NCBI RefSeq assembly: GCF_001042675.1
Contig: NZ_AP012333.1
Span: 620,001 to 684,000 of the forward strand
Direction: 5' to 3'
From: Parascardovia denticolens DSM 10105 = JCM 12538
GTDB taxonomy: Bacteria; Actinomycetota; Actinomycetes; Actinomycetales; Bifidobacteriaceae
DNA length: 64,000 bases
Shown piece after piece: positions 1 through 9,164 of this stretch. The translations under genes were made by a program, and so were the position numbers. The first letter of the stretch is position 1, and each line of letters begins with the position of its first letter. A model generated the notes under the pieces. The model did no database searches. It was not told the origin of the DNA and saw only the letters and a list, made by a program, of their open reading frames with translations.

Positions 1-128
1 AGTCCCTGGCTTACTCCATCACCTTCCGTTCTCCGGACAAAACTCTGACCTCCGATGAGGTGGACGCTTTGCGGTCCTCCGTCGTCTCGGCCGTTCAAGA
101 CGGTGTGGGGGCTCAGCTGCGGGCGTAA
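1..128 (+). CDS. pheT: phenylalanyl-tRNA synthetase beta subunit, C-terminal end (partial)
   Basis: The window opens inside a gene whose last 41 codons are readable from base 3 to the TAA stop. The peptide starts SLAYSITFRSPDKTLTSDEV and ends GVGAQLRA. This matches the last part of the FDX-ACB (anticodon-binding) domain that closes bacterial PheT. PheT pairs with PheS to charge tRNA-Phe. In bifidobacteria pheT commonly precedes the arginine genes, which fits what follows here. The start lies outside the window, so nothing can be said about the rest. Confidence 0.85.
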   Translation, partial: SLAYSITFRSPDKTLTSDEVDALRSSVVSAVQDGVGAQLRA

Positions 129-180
129 GCCTTCCGCGGATCTCCCCTCATCCTGGCTGAAAGTTGTTGGGTGAGGACCA

Positions 181-208
181 AACCCTGGGTTTTTGGCCCG
201 GGGTTTTC
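181..208 (+). terminator. Rho-independent terminator of pheT
   Basis: A 9-bp stem (AACCCTGGG pairing with CCCGGGGTT, one G-T pair), a T-rich 7-base loop and a trailing TTTTCGATTT lie 50 bases after the pheT stop. Confidence 0.65.
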
Positions 209-335
209 GATTTCCTGGGGTCTTCTGATTGGTTTGATCTTTGCTGTCGGCCTCCTGATCTGCTTTTGGGCTGATTTCATGGTCGGTTTCCCCTCGGATT
301 TCTCCGCTGAATCCTTGGCCGACTTTCTGGTCGAC

Positions 336-391
336 TTGCGAAAAATGCATAAAGCGTGTATATTAATGTCGTTATGCATGATGTGCATATA
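336..391 (+). promoter_or_regulatory. promoter with putative ArgR (ARG-box) sites
   Basis: A -35-like TTGCGA at 336 and a -10-like TATATT at 359 are 17 bases apart. ATGCATA (345-351) lies in the spacer. TTATGCATGATGTGCATATA (372-391) lies just downstream of the -10 and has two GCAT-type half-sites. As I recall, actinobacterial ARG boxes contain similar ATGCAT/GCATA half-sites. The site is upstream of the gene preceding argR, so autoregulation by arginine is plausible but inferred. Confidence 0.45.
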
Positions 392-412
392 GATAACGAT
401 AAGAGGATCAGC

Positions 413-1105
413 ATGAGCGTTTTTTGGATGGAGCAAGATCCGACCTCTCAAGCCGGAGGGAGCCAGCGTCCCGCGCCGGCGCAACCCGAAGCCGGACAGG
501 CCGGTGAACCCGCTTACGGGCAGATGGCCAGCAAGTATCCCGGTTGGGACCCTTACGTTTACGGCCGTCCGGACGAAGACTCCTCCTCTCAGCCGAAAGG
601 CAAGGGGCCTGAGTCCACGCCTTCCTCCCCGATGCCCGCCATTGGCTCTGGTCCAGGTTCTGCGAACGGACTCGACTCCGGCCAGGGGCAAAGACCCGGC
701 GCTCACGCCTCCGATCAGAATCGGAACGCGGGCCAAGGCGGCCCCTTCGATCCCAGGCAAGTCCCCACCTTCACCAATCGTCGGGGTCAACAGATTCCGG
801 TGACTGAGCTGGACCCGGATAACCCCGATTACAATCCGCTTTACGGACGGTGGTCGGCCATGGCCATCTGGTCCCTGGTCCTCACCATCCTCAATCTACA
901 GCCGCTAGGAGTCTTCCTGGCGCTGATCGCCATTCCCCGCATCCGGCATTTTCATATGAAAGGCCTGGCCATCGCCATCATCTCCATTGTCCTTCTGGTC
1001 GTGGAGATGGTCCTCCTTTTCCTATGGATCCGCAACGGTCATACCATCGATGATATTTATGCCTGGTATGACACCCTGCTCAACCAGATGAGGCAATCGG
1101 ACTGA
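413..1105 (+). CDS. DUF4190-like membrane protein with disordered N-terminus
   Basis: A 230-residue protein whose first 140 residues are rich in Pro, Gly, Ser and Gln, probably a disordered cytoplasmic part. Two hydrophobic segments follow near the C-terminus (around WSAMAIWSLVLTILNL and IAIISIVLLVVEMVLLFLWI), separated by a short basic loop. This two-helix arrangement is typical of DUF4190-type proteins of unknown role. I chose the ATG at 413 because AAGAGGA lies before it; an in-frame ATG at 356 falls within the promoter. It sits between pheT and argR, where other bifidobacteria usually carry argCJBDF. Its promoter has possible ArgR sites. Function unknown. Confidence 0.7.
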   Translation: MSVFWMEQDPTSQAGGSQRPAPAQPEAGQAGEPAYGQMASKYPGWDPYVYGRPDEDSSSQPKGKGPESTPSSPMPAIGSGPGSANGLDSGQGQRPGAHASDQNRNAGQGGPFDPRQVPTFTNRRGQQIPVTELDPDNPDYNPLYGRWSAMAIWSLVLTILNLQPLGVFLALIAIPRIRHFHMKGLAIAIISIVLLVVEMVLLFLWIRNGHTIDDIYAWYDTLLNQMRQSD

Positions 1106-1232
1106 GTCCATCCTTTCCGAGGGCATATCCCTCATTCCAGGGCAGGGGACCGAACGGCAAAAGCAGACTGACAAAACCAACATACAAAACAAAAACAACC
1201 AAGACAAATACAAAACAACATAGGAGGCAATC

Positions 1233-1820
1233 ATGCTCCAAGGAGATACCCGCCCATCCACCCGAGTCGCCCGCCGCGACGCCATCGAGCGCATCCTCAA
1301 TTCCCAGGATGTCAATTCCCAGCAGCAGCTCCAGGTCTTGCTGTCCCAGCAGGGGATCGACGTGACCCAGGCCACGTTGAGCCGTGACTTGGACGAGATG
1401 AAGGCCATCAAGATCCGCCATGACGACGGGTCCGTGGCTTACGCCCTGCCCACCCAGGACGAAATCAAGCGCTTCGCCCGGAAGTCGGAGTCCGAATCCG
1501 CTTACGCCCTCATCTCCGCCGGCAAGAAGGCCCTCGGCCCCGATAGCTTCAGCCGGAGCGAGCAGCGCCTGTCCCGCGTGATCAACGGCCTGGTCACCTC
1601 CGTGGATTTCGCCAACAACCTGATCGTGGTGAAGACCTCCGAAGGGGCCGCTGAATACGTGGGGTCCGCCATCGACCGCCAGATCCTGTCCGATATCCTC
1701 GGCACCATCGCCGGCGATGACACGGTCATGCTGGTGGCCCGCAACGAAGAGGCCGCCCGCAACCGCAGCCTGTGGATCCTGGCTTTGGCCTCAGGGGAAA
1801 ACGCCAGGAAGTTCAACTGA
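1233..1820 (+). CDS. argR: arginine repressor ArgR
   Basis: A 195-residue regulator with the two usual ArgR domains. The N-terminal winged helix-turn-helix (residues about 10-80) contains VTQATLSRDLDEMKAIK, the canonical DNA-reading segment. The C-terminal half binds arginine and forms the hexamer, and includes the GTIAGDDTVMLVARNEEAA region. With arginine bound, ArgR represses arginine biosynthesis genes. It starts at an ATG behind AGGAGG and stands directly upstream of argG and argH. The length is a little above the usual 150-175 because of an extended N-terminus and a short basic tail. A terminator separates it from argG. Confidence 0.93.
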   Translation: MLQGDTRPSTRVARRDAIERILNSQDVNSQQQLQVLLSQQGIDVTQATLSRDLDEMKAIKIRHDDGSVAYALPTQDEIKRFARKSESESAYALISAGKKALGPDSFSRSEQRLSRVINGLVTSVDFANNLIVVKTSEGAAEYVGSAIDRQILSDILGTIAGDDTVMLVARNEEAARNRSLWILALASGENARKFN

Positions 1821-1910
1821 TCCCTTCGATTCCTTTTCCCGTTCGGCCGGCTGGTTGATTGGGTCCTTGGTTCGGTTTTCCCATCGTAGAGCCGCTTGCG
1901 GTCGTTTGAT

Positions 1911-1945
1911 CCGGTCCTGCCTTCGCGCAGGGCCGGTTTTTCTTT
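1911..1945 (+). terminator. Rho-independent terminator after argR
   Basis: CCGGTCCTGC pairs with GCAGGGCCGG (one G-T) around a CTTCGC loop and is followed by TTTTTCTTT. It separates argR from argG, so argG must have its own promoter. Confidence 0.8.
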
Positions 1946-2055
1946 AAGTAAAAAGAAGGGCTGAAAGGCCGGGGAGGGAGGAGGAAAGTAGGGGTCGGGT
2001 ATTACGATACTGAATGCTGTATATATTTAAGTACCTTGAGAAAGCAAGGTGATCG

Positions 2056-3279
2056 ATGGAACGCATCGTATTGGCATATTCCGGTGGTTTGGACACATCT
2101 GTGGCCATTCCTTTCCTGCAGGACCGCACTGGCAAGGAGGTGGTGGCAGTCAGCCTGGACCTGGGTCAGGGAGGGGAATCCCTGGAGACCATCCGCCAGC
2201 GAGCCTTGGCCTGCGGGGCCGTGGAAGCCCATGTGCTGGACGCCCGCGATGAGTTCGCATCCGACTACTGCATGCCCGCCCTGAAGGCGAACGCCATGTA
2301 CCAAGGAGCCTATCCGTTGGTCTCCGCCATCTCCCGGCCTTTGATAGCCAAGCATCTGGTAGACGCAGCCCACCGGTTCGGGGCCGACACCATCGCTCAT
2401 GGCTGCACCGGCAAGGGGAACGATCAGGTCCGTTTCGAGGTCTCCATCCGCTCCTTGGACCCGTCGCTGAAAGCGGTCAGCCCGATTCGGGACCTGTCTT
2501 TGACCAGGGACGTGGAAATCGGGTATGCCAAACAGCGCGACCTGCCCATCGTCCAGACCCGGAAAAGCCCTTATTCGATCGACCAGAACGTCTGGGGGAG
2601 GGCCATCGAGACTGGGTATCTGGAAGATCCGTGGAACGCCCCAACCAAAGACGTCTACGCCTACACCGATGACCCGGCCTTCCCCCCGGTCCCCGATGAA
2701 GTGACCATCACCTTCCGGGCGGGGATTCCGGTGGAGATCGACGGACGCGCGGTTACCCCACTGGAGGCCGTGCAGGAGATGAACCGGAGGGCCGGGGCCC
2801 AGGGAATCGGCCGGATCGACATCATGGAGGACCGGCTGGTGGGGATCAAATCCCGCGAGCTGTATGAGGCCCCGGGGGCCATCGCCTTGATCACCGCCCA
2901 TGAAGACCTGGAGAATTTCTGTCTGGAGCGGGAGCAGCATCGGATCAAGCGGGACGTCGACAAACGTTGGTCCGAGCTGGTCTACGACGCCCAATGGTAT
3001 TCGCCGGCCGTCCATTCCCTGAACGCCTTCATCGAAGACAGTCAACGGTATGTGAACGGGCGGATTCGCATAGTCCTGCATGGGGGCAGGGCGGTCGTCG
3101 TCGGCCGCCAATCCGATAGTTCCTTGTACGACTACGCCCTGGCCACTTACGAATCCGGCGATCGTTTCGACCAAAGCGCAGCCACCGGTTTCATCGAGCT
3201 TTACGGCCTGCCTTCCCGGGTGGCCGCGGCCAGGGACCAGCGTTGCGATCGTTCTGATCAAGAGGGAAAGGATGAGTGA
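2056..3279 (+). CDS. argG: argininosuccinate synthase
   Basis: This 407-residue enzyme joins citrulline and aspartate, using ATP, in the penultimate step of arginine synthesis. The ATP-binding loop AYSGGLDTS lies at residues 7-15. Further family blocks are [15 protein letters not shown] and [16 protein letters not shown]. Length is normal for type I ArgG. The ATG follows GCAAGGTG. The upstream region contains TGAATGCTGTATATAT near 2011, a weak candidate ArgR site. The stop overlaps the argH start by 8 bases, so the two are translationally coupled. Confidence 0.96.
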   Translation: MERIVLAYSGGLDTSVAIPFLQDRTGKEVVAVSLDLGQGGESLETIRQRALACGAVEAHVLDARDEFASDYCMPALKANAMYQGAYPLVSAISRPLIAKHLVDAAHRFGADTIAHGCTGKGNDQVRFEVSIRSLDPSLKAVSPIRDLSLTRDVEIGYAKQRDLPIVQTRKSPYSIDQNVWGRAIETGYLEDPWNAPTKDVYAYTDDPAFPPVPDEVTITFRAGIPVEIDGRAVTPLEAVQEMNRRAGAQGIGRIDIMEDRLVGIKSRELYEAPGAIALITAHEDLENFCLEREQHRIKRDVDKRWSELVYDAQWYSPAVHSLNAFIEDSQRYVNGRIRIVLHGGRAVVVGRQSDSSLYDYALATYESGDRFDQSAATGFIELYGLPSRVAAARDQRCDRSDQEGKDE

Positions 3280-4960
3280 GAAGATGACGGGCGAAATAGG
3301 CGGAATGGGCGAGAAGGATGAAATGGGCGAGAAGCCGGTGGGCTTTGAAGCCCCGGACTCAGACTTAGCCTCGGACTCAGCTTCAGCCTCGCAGGACCGC
3401 TCTGGGAAAGAAGCAGGACAGGACGACCATCTGGCCTTGTGGGGAGGACGGTTCGCATCCGGCCCTTCCGAAGCCTTGTCCGCTTTGAGCAAATCCACCC
3501 AGTTCGATTGGCGTTTGGCCGATGACGACATCGCCGGCTCCCGGGCCCATGCTCGCGCTTTGGCCGCCGTCGGCTTGCTCACGCCTTCGGAGCTCGAACG
3601 GATGGAAAAGGCCTTGGATCGGCTGCAGGATCTGGTCGATTCCGGGGCCTTCCGGCCTGATGAGGGGGACGAGGACGAGGCCACCGCTTTGGAGAGGGGC
3701 CTCTTGCTCCTTGTCGGCGAGGAGCTGGGCGGGAAGCTCCGGGCAGGCCGTTCCCGCAACGACCAAATAGCCACCCTGATCCGCATGTGGCTGCGTCGCC
3801 ATGCCAGGACCATAGCCGCCCAGCTGCTGTGTTTGATCGAGGCGATCATGGACCAATCCCGCCGGGCAGGCCAGGCGGTCATGCCCGGGCGGACCCATAT
3901 GCAGCACGCCCAGCCGGTCCTGGTCGCCCATCAACTCATGGCCCATGCCTGGCCCCTGATCCGGGACATCGGTCGCCTGGCTGACTGGGATGGACGGGCG
4001 GACGCCTCTCCCTACGGGTCCGGGGCCTTGGCCGGAAACACCCTGGGCCTGGATCCCCAGGCGGTGGCGGCTGAGCTGGGCTTCTCCCGGGTGGTCGAGA
4101 ACTCCATCGACGGGACTTCCTCCCGGGACCTGGTGGCGGAGTTTTCTTTCGTCGCCGCCATGATCGGGGTCGACCTGTCCCGGTTCGCCGAAGAGATCAT
4201 CATCTGGAACAGCCAGGAGTTCGCTTTCGTCACTTTGGATGATTCCTATTCCACCGGATCGTCCATCATGCCCCAGAAGAAGAATCCGGACATAGCCGAA
4301 CTCGCCCGCGGCAAGGCTGGTCGGCTCATTGGGGACCTGACCGGTCTTTTGGCCACTTTGAAGGGCCTGCCCACGGCTTATGCCCGGGATTTGCAGGAGG
4401 ACAAGGAGGCAGTTTTCGACCAGGTGGACACCATGGAAGTCCTCCTGCCGGCCTTCACCGGCATGGTGGCCACCATGAGGCTGAACTATCGGCGGATGGA
4501 TGGGGAGGCCCCGACCGGTTTCGCCTTGGCCACCGACATAGCCGAATGGCTGGTCAAGCAGGGAATCCCCTTCCGCCAGGCGCACGCCCTTTCGGGGACT
4601 TGCGTGAAGACGGCCGAGAAAAGAGGGGTCGAGCTGTGGGACCTGACGGATGACGACTATGCGCGGATTTTCTCCGGCTTCCTTCCGGCAGATCTGGCCC
4701 CTCAAGTGAAGACGATCCTCACCGTCCAAGGCTCGGTCGCGGCCCGGCAAGGGCAGGGGGGCACGGCTCCCGCCCGGGTGAAGGAACAGATGGACGAGGC
4801 GGCCCATGCCTTGAAGGACTTGTCCTCTTTCGCTTGCAGCGACTGCGACGGACCGGCCTTCCGCCTTCCGTCGCAGCCTCCGCCATGCCCTCCATTCTCG
4901 TCTCCATTAGATTCCCAATCACCGTCAGATTATCCGTCTCCAGCAGACCCTCGAGCCTAG
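3272..4960 (+). CDS. argH: argininosuccinate lyase with extended termini
   Basis: The lyase splits argininosuccinate into arginine and fumarate. The superfamily signature [12 protein letters not shown] lies near residue 330, and the core runs from LWGGRF (about residue 57) to about residue 515. The predicted protein is 562 residues, roughly 80-100 longer than usual ArgH. About 50 residues at the N-terminus are Asp/Ser/Glu-rich. About 45 at the C-terminus are Pro/Ser-rich ([20 protein letters not shown] and onward) and look like read-through into formerly non-coding sequence. The ATG at 3272 lies inside the end of argG behind AGAGGGAAAGG. An internal start nearer the core cannot be excluded. 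Confidence 0.93.
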   Translation: MSEKMTGEIGGMGEKDEMGEKPVGFEAPDSDLASDSASASQDRSGKEAGQDDHLALWGGRFASGPSEALSALSKSTQFDWRLADDDIAGSRAHARALAAVGLLTPSELERMEKALDRLQDLVDSGAFRPDEGDEDEATALERGLLLLVGEELGGKLRAGRSRNDQIATLIRMWLRRHARTIAAQLLCLIEAIMDQSRRAGQAVMPGRTHMQHAQPVLVAHQLMAHAWPLIRDIGRLADWDGRADASPYGSGALAGNTLGLDPQAVAAELGFSRVVENSIDGTSSRDLVAEFSFVAAMIGVDLSRFAEEIIIWNSQEFAFVTLDDSYSTGSSIMPQKKNPDIAELARGKAGRLIGDLTGLLATLKGLPTAYARDLQEDKEAVFDQVDTMEVLLPAFTGMVATMRLNYRRMDGEAPTGFALATDIAEWLVKQGIPFRQAHALSGTCVKTAEKRGVELWDLTDDDYARIFSGFLPADLAPQVKTILTVQGSVAARQGQGGTAPARVKEQMDEAAHALKDLSSFACSDCDGPAFRLPSQPPPCPPFSSPLDSQSPSDYPSPADPRA

Positions 4961-4977
4961 CCTGAACGGCCTGCCTT

Positions 4978-5958
4978 TCAGTCCTCAGCCGCTTGTGATT
5001 CCTTCTGTGACTCCTTGGAATCGCGGACCAAGGCCTCCATCAGTTCTTCGTCCCGGCGAGCCACGGTCTTAGCCCCTTCCTGGCCGGACCAGGCGTAGAA
5101 GCCTTGTCCGGTCTTGTTCCCCAGATGCCCTTCCTTGACTTTTTCGGCCAGGAGGGCAGGGGTGTCTACGCCGTTGTCCATGTCCTTGAACAGGTAGGAG
5201 CTGACGGCAGCGAAGACGTCCAGTCCGCCCAAATCGGCGCTGGCGATGGGGCCGAGGATGCTCCAGCGGCGGCCAAGGGAGTATTTGACGATGGCGTCCA
5301 CGTCCTCGGCTGAGGCGACGCCCTCCTCCACTATGTGGAAGGCCTCCCGCAGGACGGCCATCTGAATGCGGTTGCCTACGAACCCTAGGGACTCCTTGTT
5401 CAACCGGGTCGGTTTCTTGCCGATGGCCTTCAAAAGGCCCAGCGTGGCGTCGACGGCCTTGGGCGAAGTCTTCCCGCCTGGGACCACTTCGACCAAAGGC
5501 ATGAGGTGAGCGGGATTCCAGTAATGGGCCACCAGGAAACGCTCGGGATGGGCGAGGACGGACGCGATTTTCGTCGGGCTCAGACCGGACGTGTTGGTGG
5601 CGAAGATGGCGTCGGTGGGGGCGGCCTCTTCCGCCTTGAGCCAGACCTCATGCTTAACGTCCATGTTCTCTGCCACGGATTCGGTCACGTAACCGACTCC
5701 GGCCAGGGCCTCGTGGTAATCGGTGAAGGGGCTGACGCGGGAGAGCACGTCGTCCACGTCTTCACCTTCTTTCAGAAGCCCATGGGAGGCGAATTCCAAG
5801 GCGTCCGCCCGGATCAGGTCCAGCCCGTGGTCCAGAAGCCGGTCCGACTGGTCGACCAGATGGACCTGGTAACCGTGAACGGCGAATTCCAAGGCGATGG
5901 CGTGCCCCATCGTCCCCGATCCAATGGCCCCGACGGTGGTCATATCTTCAATTCGCAT
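4978..5958 (-). CDS. 3-hydroxyacyl-CoA dehydrogenase (3-hydroxybutyryl-CoA type)
   Basis: A 326-residue NAD-dependent dehydrogenase. The Rossmann dinucleotide site GAIGSGTMGHAIALEFA is close to the N-terminus, and NTSGLSPTKIA and HYWNPAHLMPLVEVVPG are typical of the active-site region. The helical C-terminal domain contains GFVGNRIQMAVLREA and the closing NKTGQGFYAW. The family oxidises 3-hydroxyacyl-CoA; related members act on L-gulonate, and sequence alone does not separate them. The ATG at 5958 follows AAAGGAGAAATC; a longer frame upstream lacks this signal. It faces argH with 17 bases between the stops. No other beta-oxidation genes are nearby, so its physiological substrate is open. Confidence 0.85.
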   Translation of the reverse strand: MRIEDMTTVGAIGSGTMGHAIALEFAVHGYQVHLVDQSDRLLDHGLDLIRADALEFASHGLLKEGEDVDDVLSRVSPFTDYHEALAGVGYVTESVAENMDVKHEVWLKAEEAAPTDAIFATNTSGLSPTKIASVLAHPERFLVAHYWNPAHLMPLVEVVPGGKTSPKAVDATLGLLKAIGKKPTRLNKESLGFVGNRIQMAVLREAFHIVEEGVASAEDVDAIVKYSLGRRWSILGPIASADLGGLDVFAAVSSYLFKDMDNGVDTPALLAEKVKEGHLGNKTGQGFYAWSGQEGAKTVARRDEELMEALVRDSKESQKESQAAED

Positions 5959-6236
5959 GATTTCTCCTTTGAAAACTGCCGGATGGCTCCGCCGCGGTCC
6001 TGCGCCTGTCGGAACCATCATAAGAAGCACTTTCCATCTTACTCCTGCCACCCCTGACGCCTGTGCGCAGCCTGGTTTTCCCCACCGGCTTGAGCGGGCG
6101 GCCTGTCTTCATGCTTTGGCAAACTGAGAGGGTATGCGTATGTATGCTTGTGCCCGCAAATGAAAAGTGTCTGCTGGAAAACGGCTTATGTTGGCTCGTG
6201 ATACGTGGAATTCATACCGAATGGAGGCTAGCCGCG

Positions 6237-7559
6237 ATGGTTCAGGTGAGGAGTTTCAAGGACGCGGGCTTTGACTCGGTCCTTGACGAAATCGAGTGGC
6301 GGGGACTGGTGAATCAGTCGACCGACCGCGAACGACTGGCGGCTGCCCTCAACGGGGACCCCATCACCTTTTACGCCGGTTTCGACCCCACCGCGGCTTC
6401 CTTGCATATCGGCAACCTGGTCCAACTCCTGCTCATGAGGCACCTGCAGGAAGCCGGGCATCATCCCATCGCCGTCATCGGCGGCGCGACCGGCCTCATC
6501 GGGGATCCCCGCCAATCAGGGGAGCGGGTGCTCAATCCCAAAGACGTCGTTTCCCAATGGTCCCAGCGTCTCAAGGCTCAAGTGGATCGTTTCCTGGACG
6601 CCGGAGGAGGCAATCCGGTCCGTTTCGTCAACAATCTGGACTGGACCGAATCCATGTCCGTGATCGACTTCCTGCGGGACGTCGGCAAGAACTTCCGCCT
6701 CGGGACCATGCTGGCCAAGGACGTGGTGGCCCGCCGTCTCGATTCCGAGGAAGGGATCTCCTTCACCGAGTTCTCCTACCAGGTTCTGCAGGGCAATGAT
6801 TACCTGCATCTGTTCGACGAATACGGGGTGACCTTGCAGACCGGTGGAGCCGACCAATGGGGCAACCTGACCTCCGGCTTGGACCTGATCCGCAAGGTTC
6901 GGGGGACCGCGGTGAACGTCATGACCACTCCGATCATCACCGATTCCCAAGGCAAGAAGTTCGGCAAATCCGAAGGCGGGGCCATCTGGCTCGACCCGAC
7001 CATGCTTTCTCCTTATCGTTTATACCAGTTCTGGTTCAACCAGCCTGATGACCAGGTGGTGAAGCTCTTGAAGTACTTCACCTTCCTGCCGAAAGAGGAG
7101 ATCAAGCGTTTGGCTTCGCAAGTGGAAACCAATCCCGGAGCCCGCGAGGCGCAGAAGGTCTTGGCTTGGGAAGTCACCTCCTTCGTACATGGGGACGAGG
7201 CCGCCCAGGCCGCCATCGACGCGGCCGCCGCCCTTTTCGGACGCGGTGACGTGACTTTGGAGTCCATCGACGAACAGACCCTGGAATCCGCTTTGGATGG
7301 GATCAAGGTGGCCGATGACAAGGGGCAGAGGGTCTTCGCCCCTGCCCAGGTCGGGGAACGGGTCATGGAGGCGTCGGTCAAGGCCGGGCTTTTCAAATCC
7401 TTGTCGGAAGCGCGCAAGGCCATCACTTCCGGTGGGCTTTACCTCAATAATCAGCGTGTGACCGATATCAATCAGGAACTGAAGGAAGAGGACTTCCTTC
7501 ATCATCGTTTCGCTCTTATCCGTCGGGGTAAGAGGACTTTAGGAGTCGTGGAGGCTTAA
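6237..7559 (+). CDS. tyrS: tyrosyl-tRNA synthetase
   Basis: A 440-residue class I synthetase that charges tRNA-Tyr. The HIGH-like motif appears as LHIGN near residue 56 and the KMSKS loop as KFGKS near residue 240. [15 protein letters not shown] is the tyrosine/ATP-binding block. The C-terminus carries an S4-like RNA-binding domain ([17 protein letters not shown]). I took the ATG at 6237 behind GGAGG; a longer in-frame extension upstream is not family-like. Three bases separate it from the next gene, so they are likely co-transcribed. Confidence 0.96.
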   Translation: MVQVRSFKDAGFDSVLDEIEWRGLVNQSTDRERLAAALNGDPITFYAGFDPTAASLHIGNLVQLLLMRHLQEAGHHPIAVIGGATGLIGDPRQSGERVLNPKDVVSQWSQRLKAQVDRFLDAGGGNPVRFVNNLDWTESMSVIDFLRDVGKNFRLGTMLAKDVVARRLDSEEGISFTEFSYQVLQGNDYLHLFDEYGVTLQTGGADQWGNLTSGLDLIRKVRGTAVNVMTTPIITDSQGKKFGKSEGGAIWLDPTMLSPYRLYQFWFNQPDDQVVKLLKYFTFLPKEEIKRLASQVETNPGAREAQKVLAWEVTSFVHGDEAAQAAIDAAAALFGRGDVTLESIDEQTLESALDGIKVADDKGQRVFAPAQVGERVMEASVKAGLFKSLSEARKAITSGGLYLNNQRVTDINQELKEEDFLHHRFALIRRGKRTLGVVEA

Positions 7560-7562
7560 GAT

Positions 7563-9116
7563 ATGGCAGAAAATCATTCCGGATCCCGTGGCGGCAACCG
7601 TTCGGGTAATCGTGGAGGGAACTCTCGGGGAGGATTCCACGGAGGGAACCGGTCCGGCCGACCCGGCCAAGGGGGCAATGGCGGCGGTCACGGCCACTAT
7701 GGCCATTTTGGGCACTCCGACCATTCCAATCATACCGATCATTTCGGCAAAGGCGGGCAGCGCGGGTTCAAGCGGTATGACCATAACGACCATAAAAACC
7801 GTTATGATCGTGACCGTTCCGACCGTTCGGACCGTTATGACCGCTCGGACAGGGGCTTCCGTCCTCGCCGCCATGACGACGAGGGCCGTCGGGGCTACGG
7901 GGATCGGCGCGACGGCCGGCGTGGCAATCGTTTCGATGACCGTCGCGACGGCGACCGCAGGGATGACCGCCGGGCCGAGCGTCGCGGCAACCATTACGAG
8001 GACCGTCCCGGCCGTCCTTTCGACAAGCGCGAACGGGGCAATCACCAAGGCCGTCAATCTTCGTCCAACTATGACAACGGCCGTCGCAATTCCGACGGGA
8101 CCGTCTCCTATCCTTCCCAGAACCCTTATACCGACCGTCGCCCCGGAGAGCCCAAGATGCCCGCCGGCATGGAGTGGTCCATGCTTTCCAAGGAGGAGAA
8201 GGAGCGTCTGCGCGGGCTGAGCAAGGAGCATGCGGAGAACATCGGTCTGCATATGCTGGCCGCTTTCGCTCTGGAGGAATCCGACCCCGAAGCCGCCTTG
8301 GACCATGCCAAGTGGATCGCCAAGCAGGCTTCCCGCATCGACATGACCCGGGAGACCCTGGCCCTCATCGCCTATCGCATGGGTGACTACCGTCTGGCTT
8401 TGCGCGAATTCCGCACCGCCTTCCGTATGAATGGGTACGGGGACTATCTGCCTTTCATGGCCGATTGCGAGCGTGGTTTGGGCAATCCCAAGAAGGCCAT
8501 CGAAATCGCGACCTCCGAAGACGCCCGTTACCTGCAAGGGGAATCCAAGGCCGAGCTTTTCCTGGTCTACGCCGGGGCTCTGGCCGATTTGGGCAAGTAC
8601 GACGAGGCCATCAAGGTCGCCCACACTTTGGCCCATGCGCAGGGAGTCGGCGGCGCTTATCGGATGCGGGCCGTCCAGGCGGAGCAGTATTTCAACGAAG
8701 AGGCCGGCGATGAGGAAGCGGCGACGGCTTTGGACCCCCTGCTGGACAGTTTGGAGGCCAGATACGCCGACGATGAGAATGACGAGGTTCCCGAAGAGGA
8801 CGTCGTCGACAACGATATGGAGAGCATCACCGACGACATGCTCCGGGGCATGGGTATCGATCCTGAGGACTTCTACGCCCATCATGATGAGGATGATGAG
8901 CCCGAGCCTGAGCCCGAAGCCGGCTCCGAAACCTTAGCTGAGCCTGAAGCTTCGACTGAGTCGGAGAATCCGGTTGAGCCCGAAGCGTCCGCGGAATCCG
9001 ATGCTGAGACCTCAGCTGAGCCTGCGACCGAAGTCTCACCCGAAGCCGGACCTGAGACCGAGGTCAACAATCAGGAACAGGGCCAGGAGCAGACCGCCTC
9101 AAGCCCCGAGAGCTAA
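7563..9116 (+). CDS. Gly/Arg/Asp-rich protein with TPR-like centre and acidic tail
   Basis: A 517-residue protein with three distinct parts. Residues 1-190 are low-complexity, dominated by Gly, Arg, Asp, His and Asn with repeated RSDR- and RRDG-like units, resembling RNA-binding RGG regions. Residues about 200-400 form a helical, TPR-like domain with repeated A-rich helices (CERGLGNPKKAIEIATSED, LADLGKYDEAIKVAHTLAHA). The last 110 residues are a very acidic Pro/Glu repeat. Its ATG follows GGAGG that overlaps the end of tyrS. The position between tyrS and a HAD phosphatase fits a conserved bifidobacterial protein. Opposite charges at the two ends suggest self-association or RNA contact, which is inference. 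Confidence 0.8.
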   Translation: MAENHSGSRGGNRSGNRGGNSRGGFHGGNRSGRPGQGGNGGGHGHYGHFGHSDHSNHTDHFGKGGQRGFKRYDHNDHKNRYDRDRSDRSDRYDRSDRGFRPRRHDDEGRRGYGDRRDGRRGNRFDDRRDGDRRDDRRAERRGNHYEDRPGRPFDKRERGNHQGRQSSSNYDNGRRNSDGTVSYPSQNPYTDRRPGEPKMPAGMEWSMLSKEEKERLRGLSKEHAENIGLHMLAAFALEESDPEAALDHAKWIAKQASRIDMTRETLALIAYRMGDYRLALREFRTAFRMNGYGDYLPFMADCERGLGNPKKAIEIATSEDARYLQGESKAELFLVYAGALADLGKYDEAIKVAHTLAHAQGVGGAYRMRAVQAEQYFNEEAGDEEAATALDPLLDSLEARYADDENDEVPEEDVVDNDMESITDDMLRGMGIDPEDFYAHHDEDDEPEPEPEAGSETLAEPEASTESENPVEPEASAESDAETSAEPATEVSPEAGPETEVNNQEQGQEQTASSPES

Positions 9117-9164
9117 AAAGGCGACAAGATCCGACAGGGCAACATACATCTATGAAGGAGTGAT

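Noticed and set aside
2002..3882. Very long minus-strand open frame opposite argG and argH
   Set aside because: It mirrors the codons of two clear enzymes, has a Pro/Gly/Arg-rich composition typical of antisense frames in GC-rich genes, and no domain or ribosome site.
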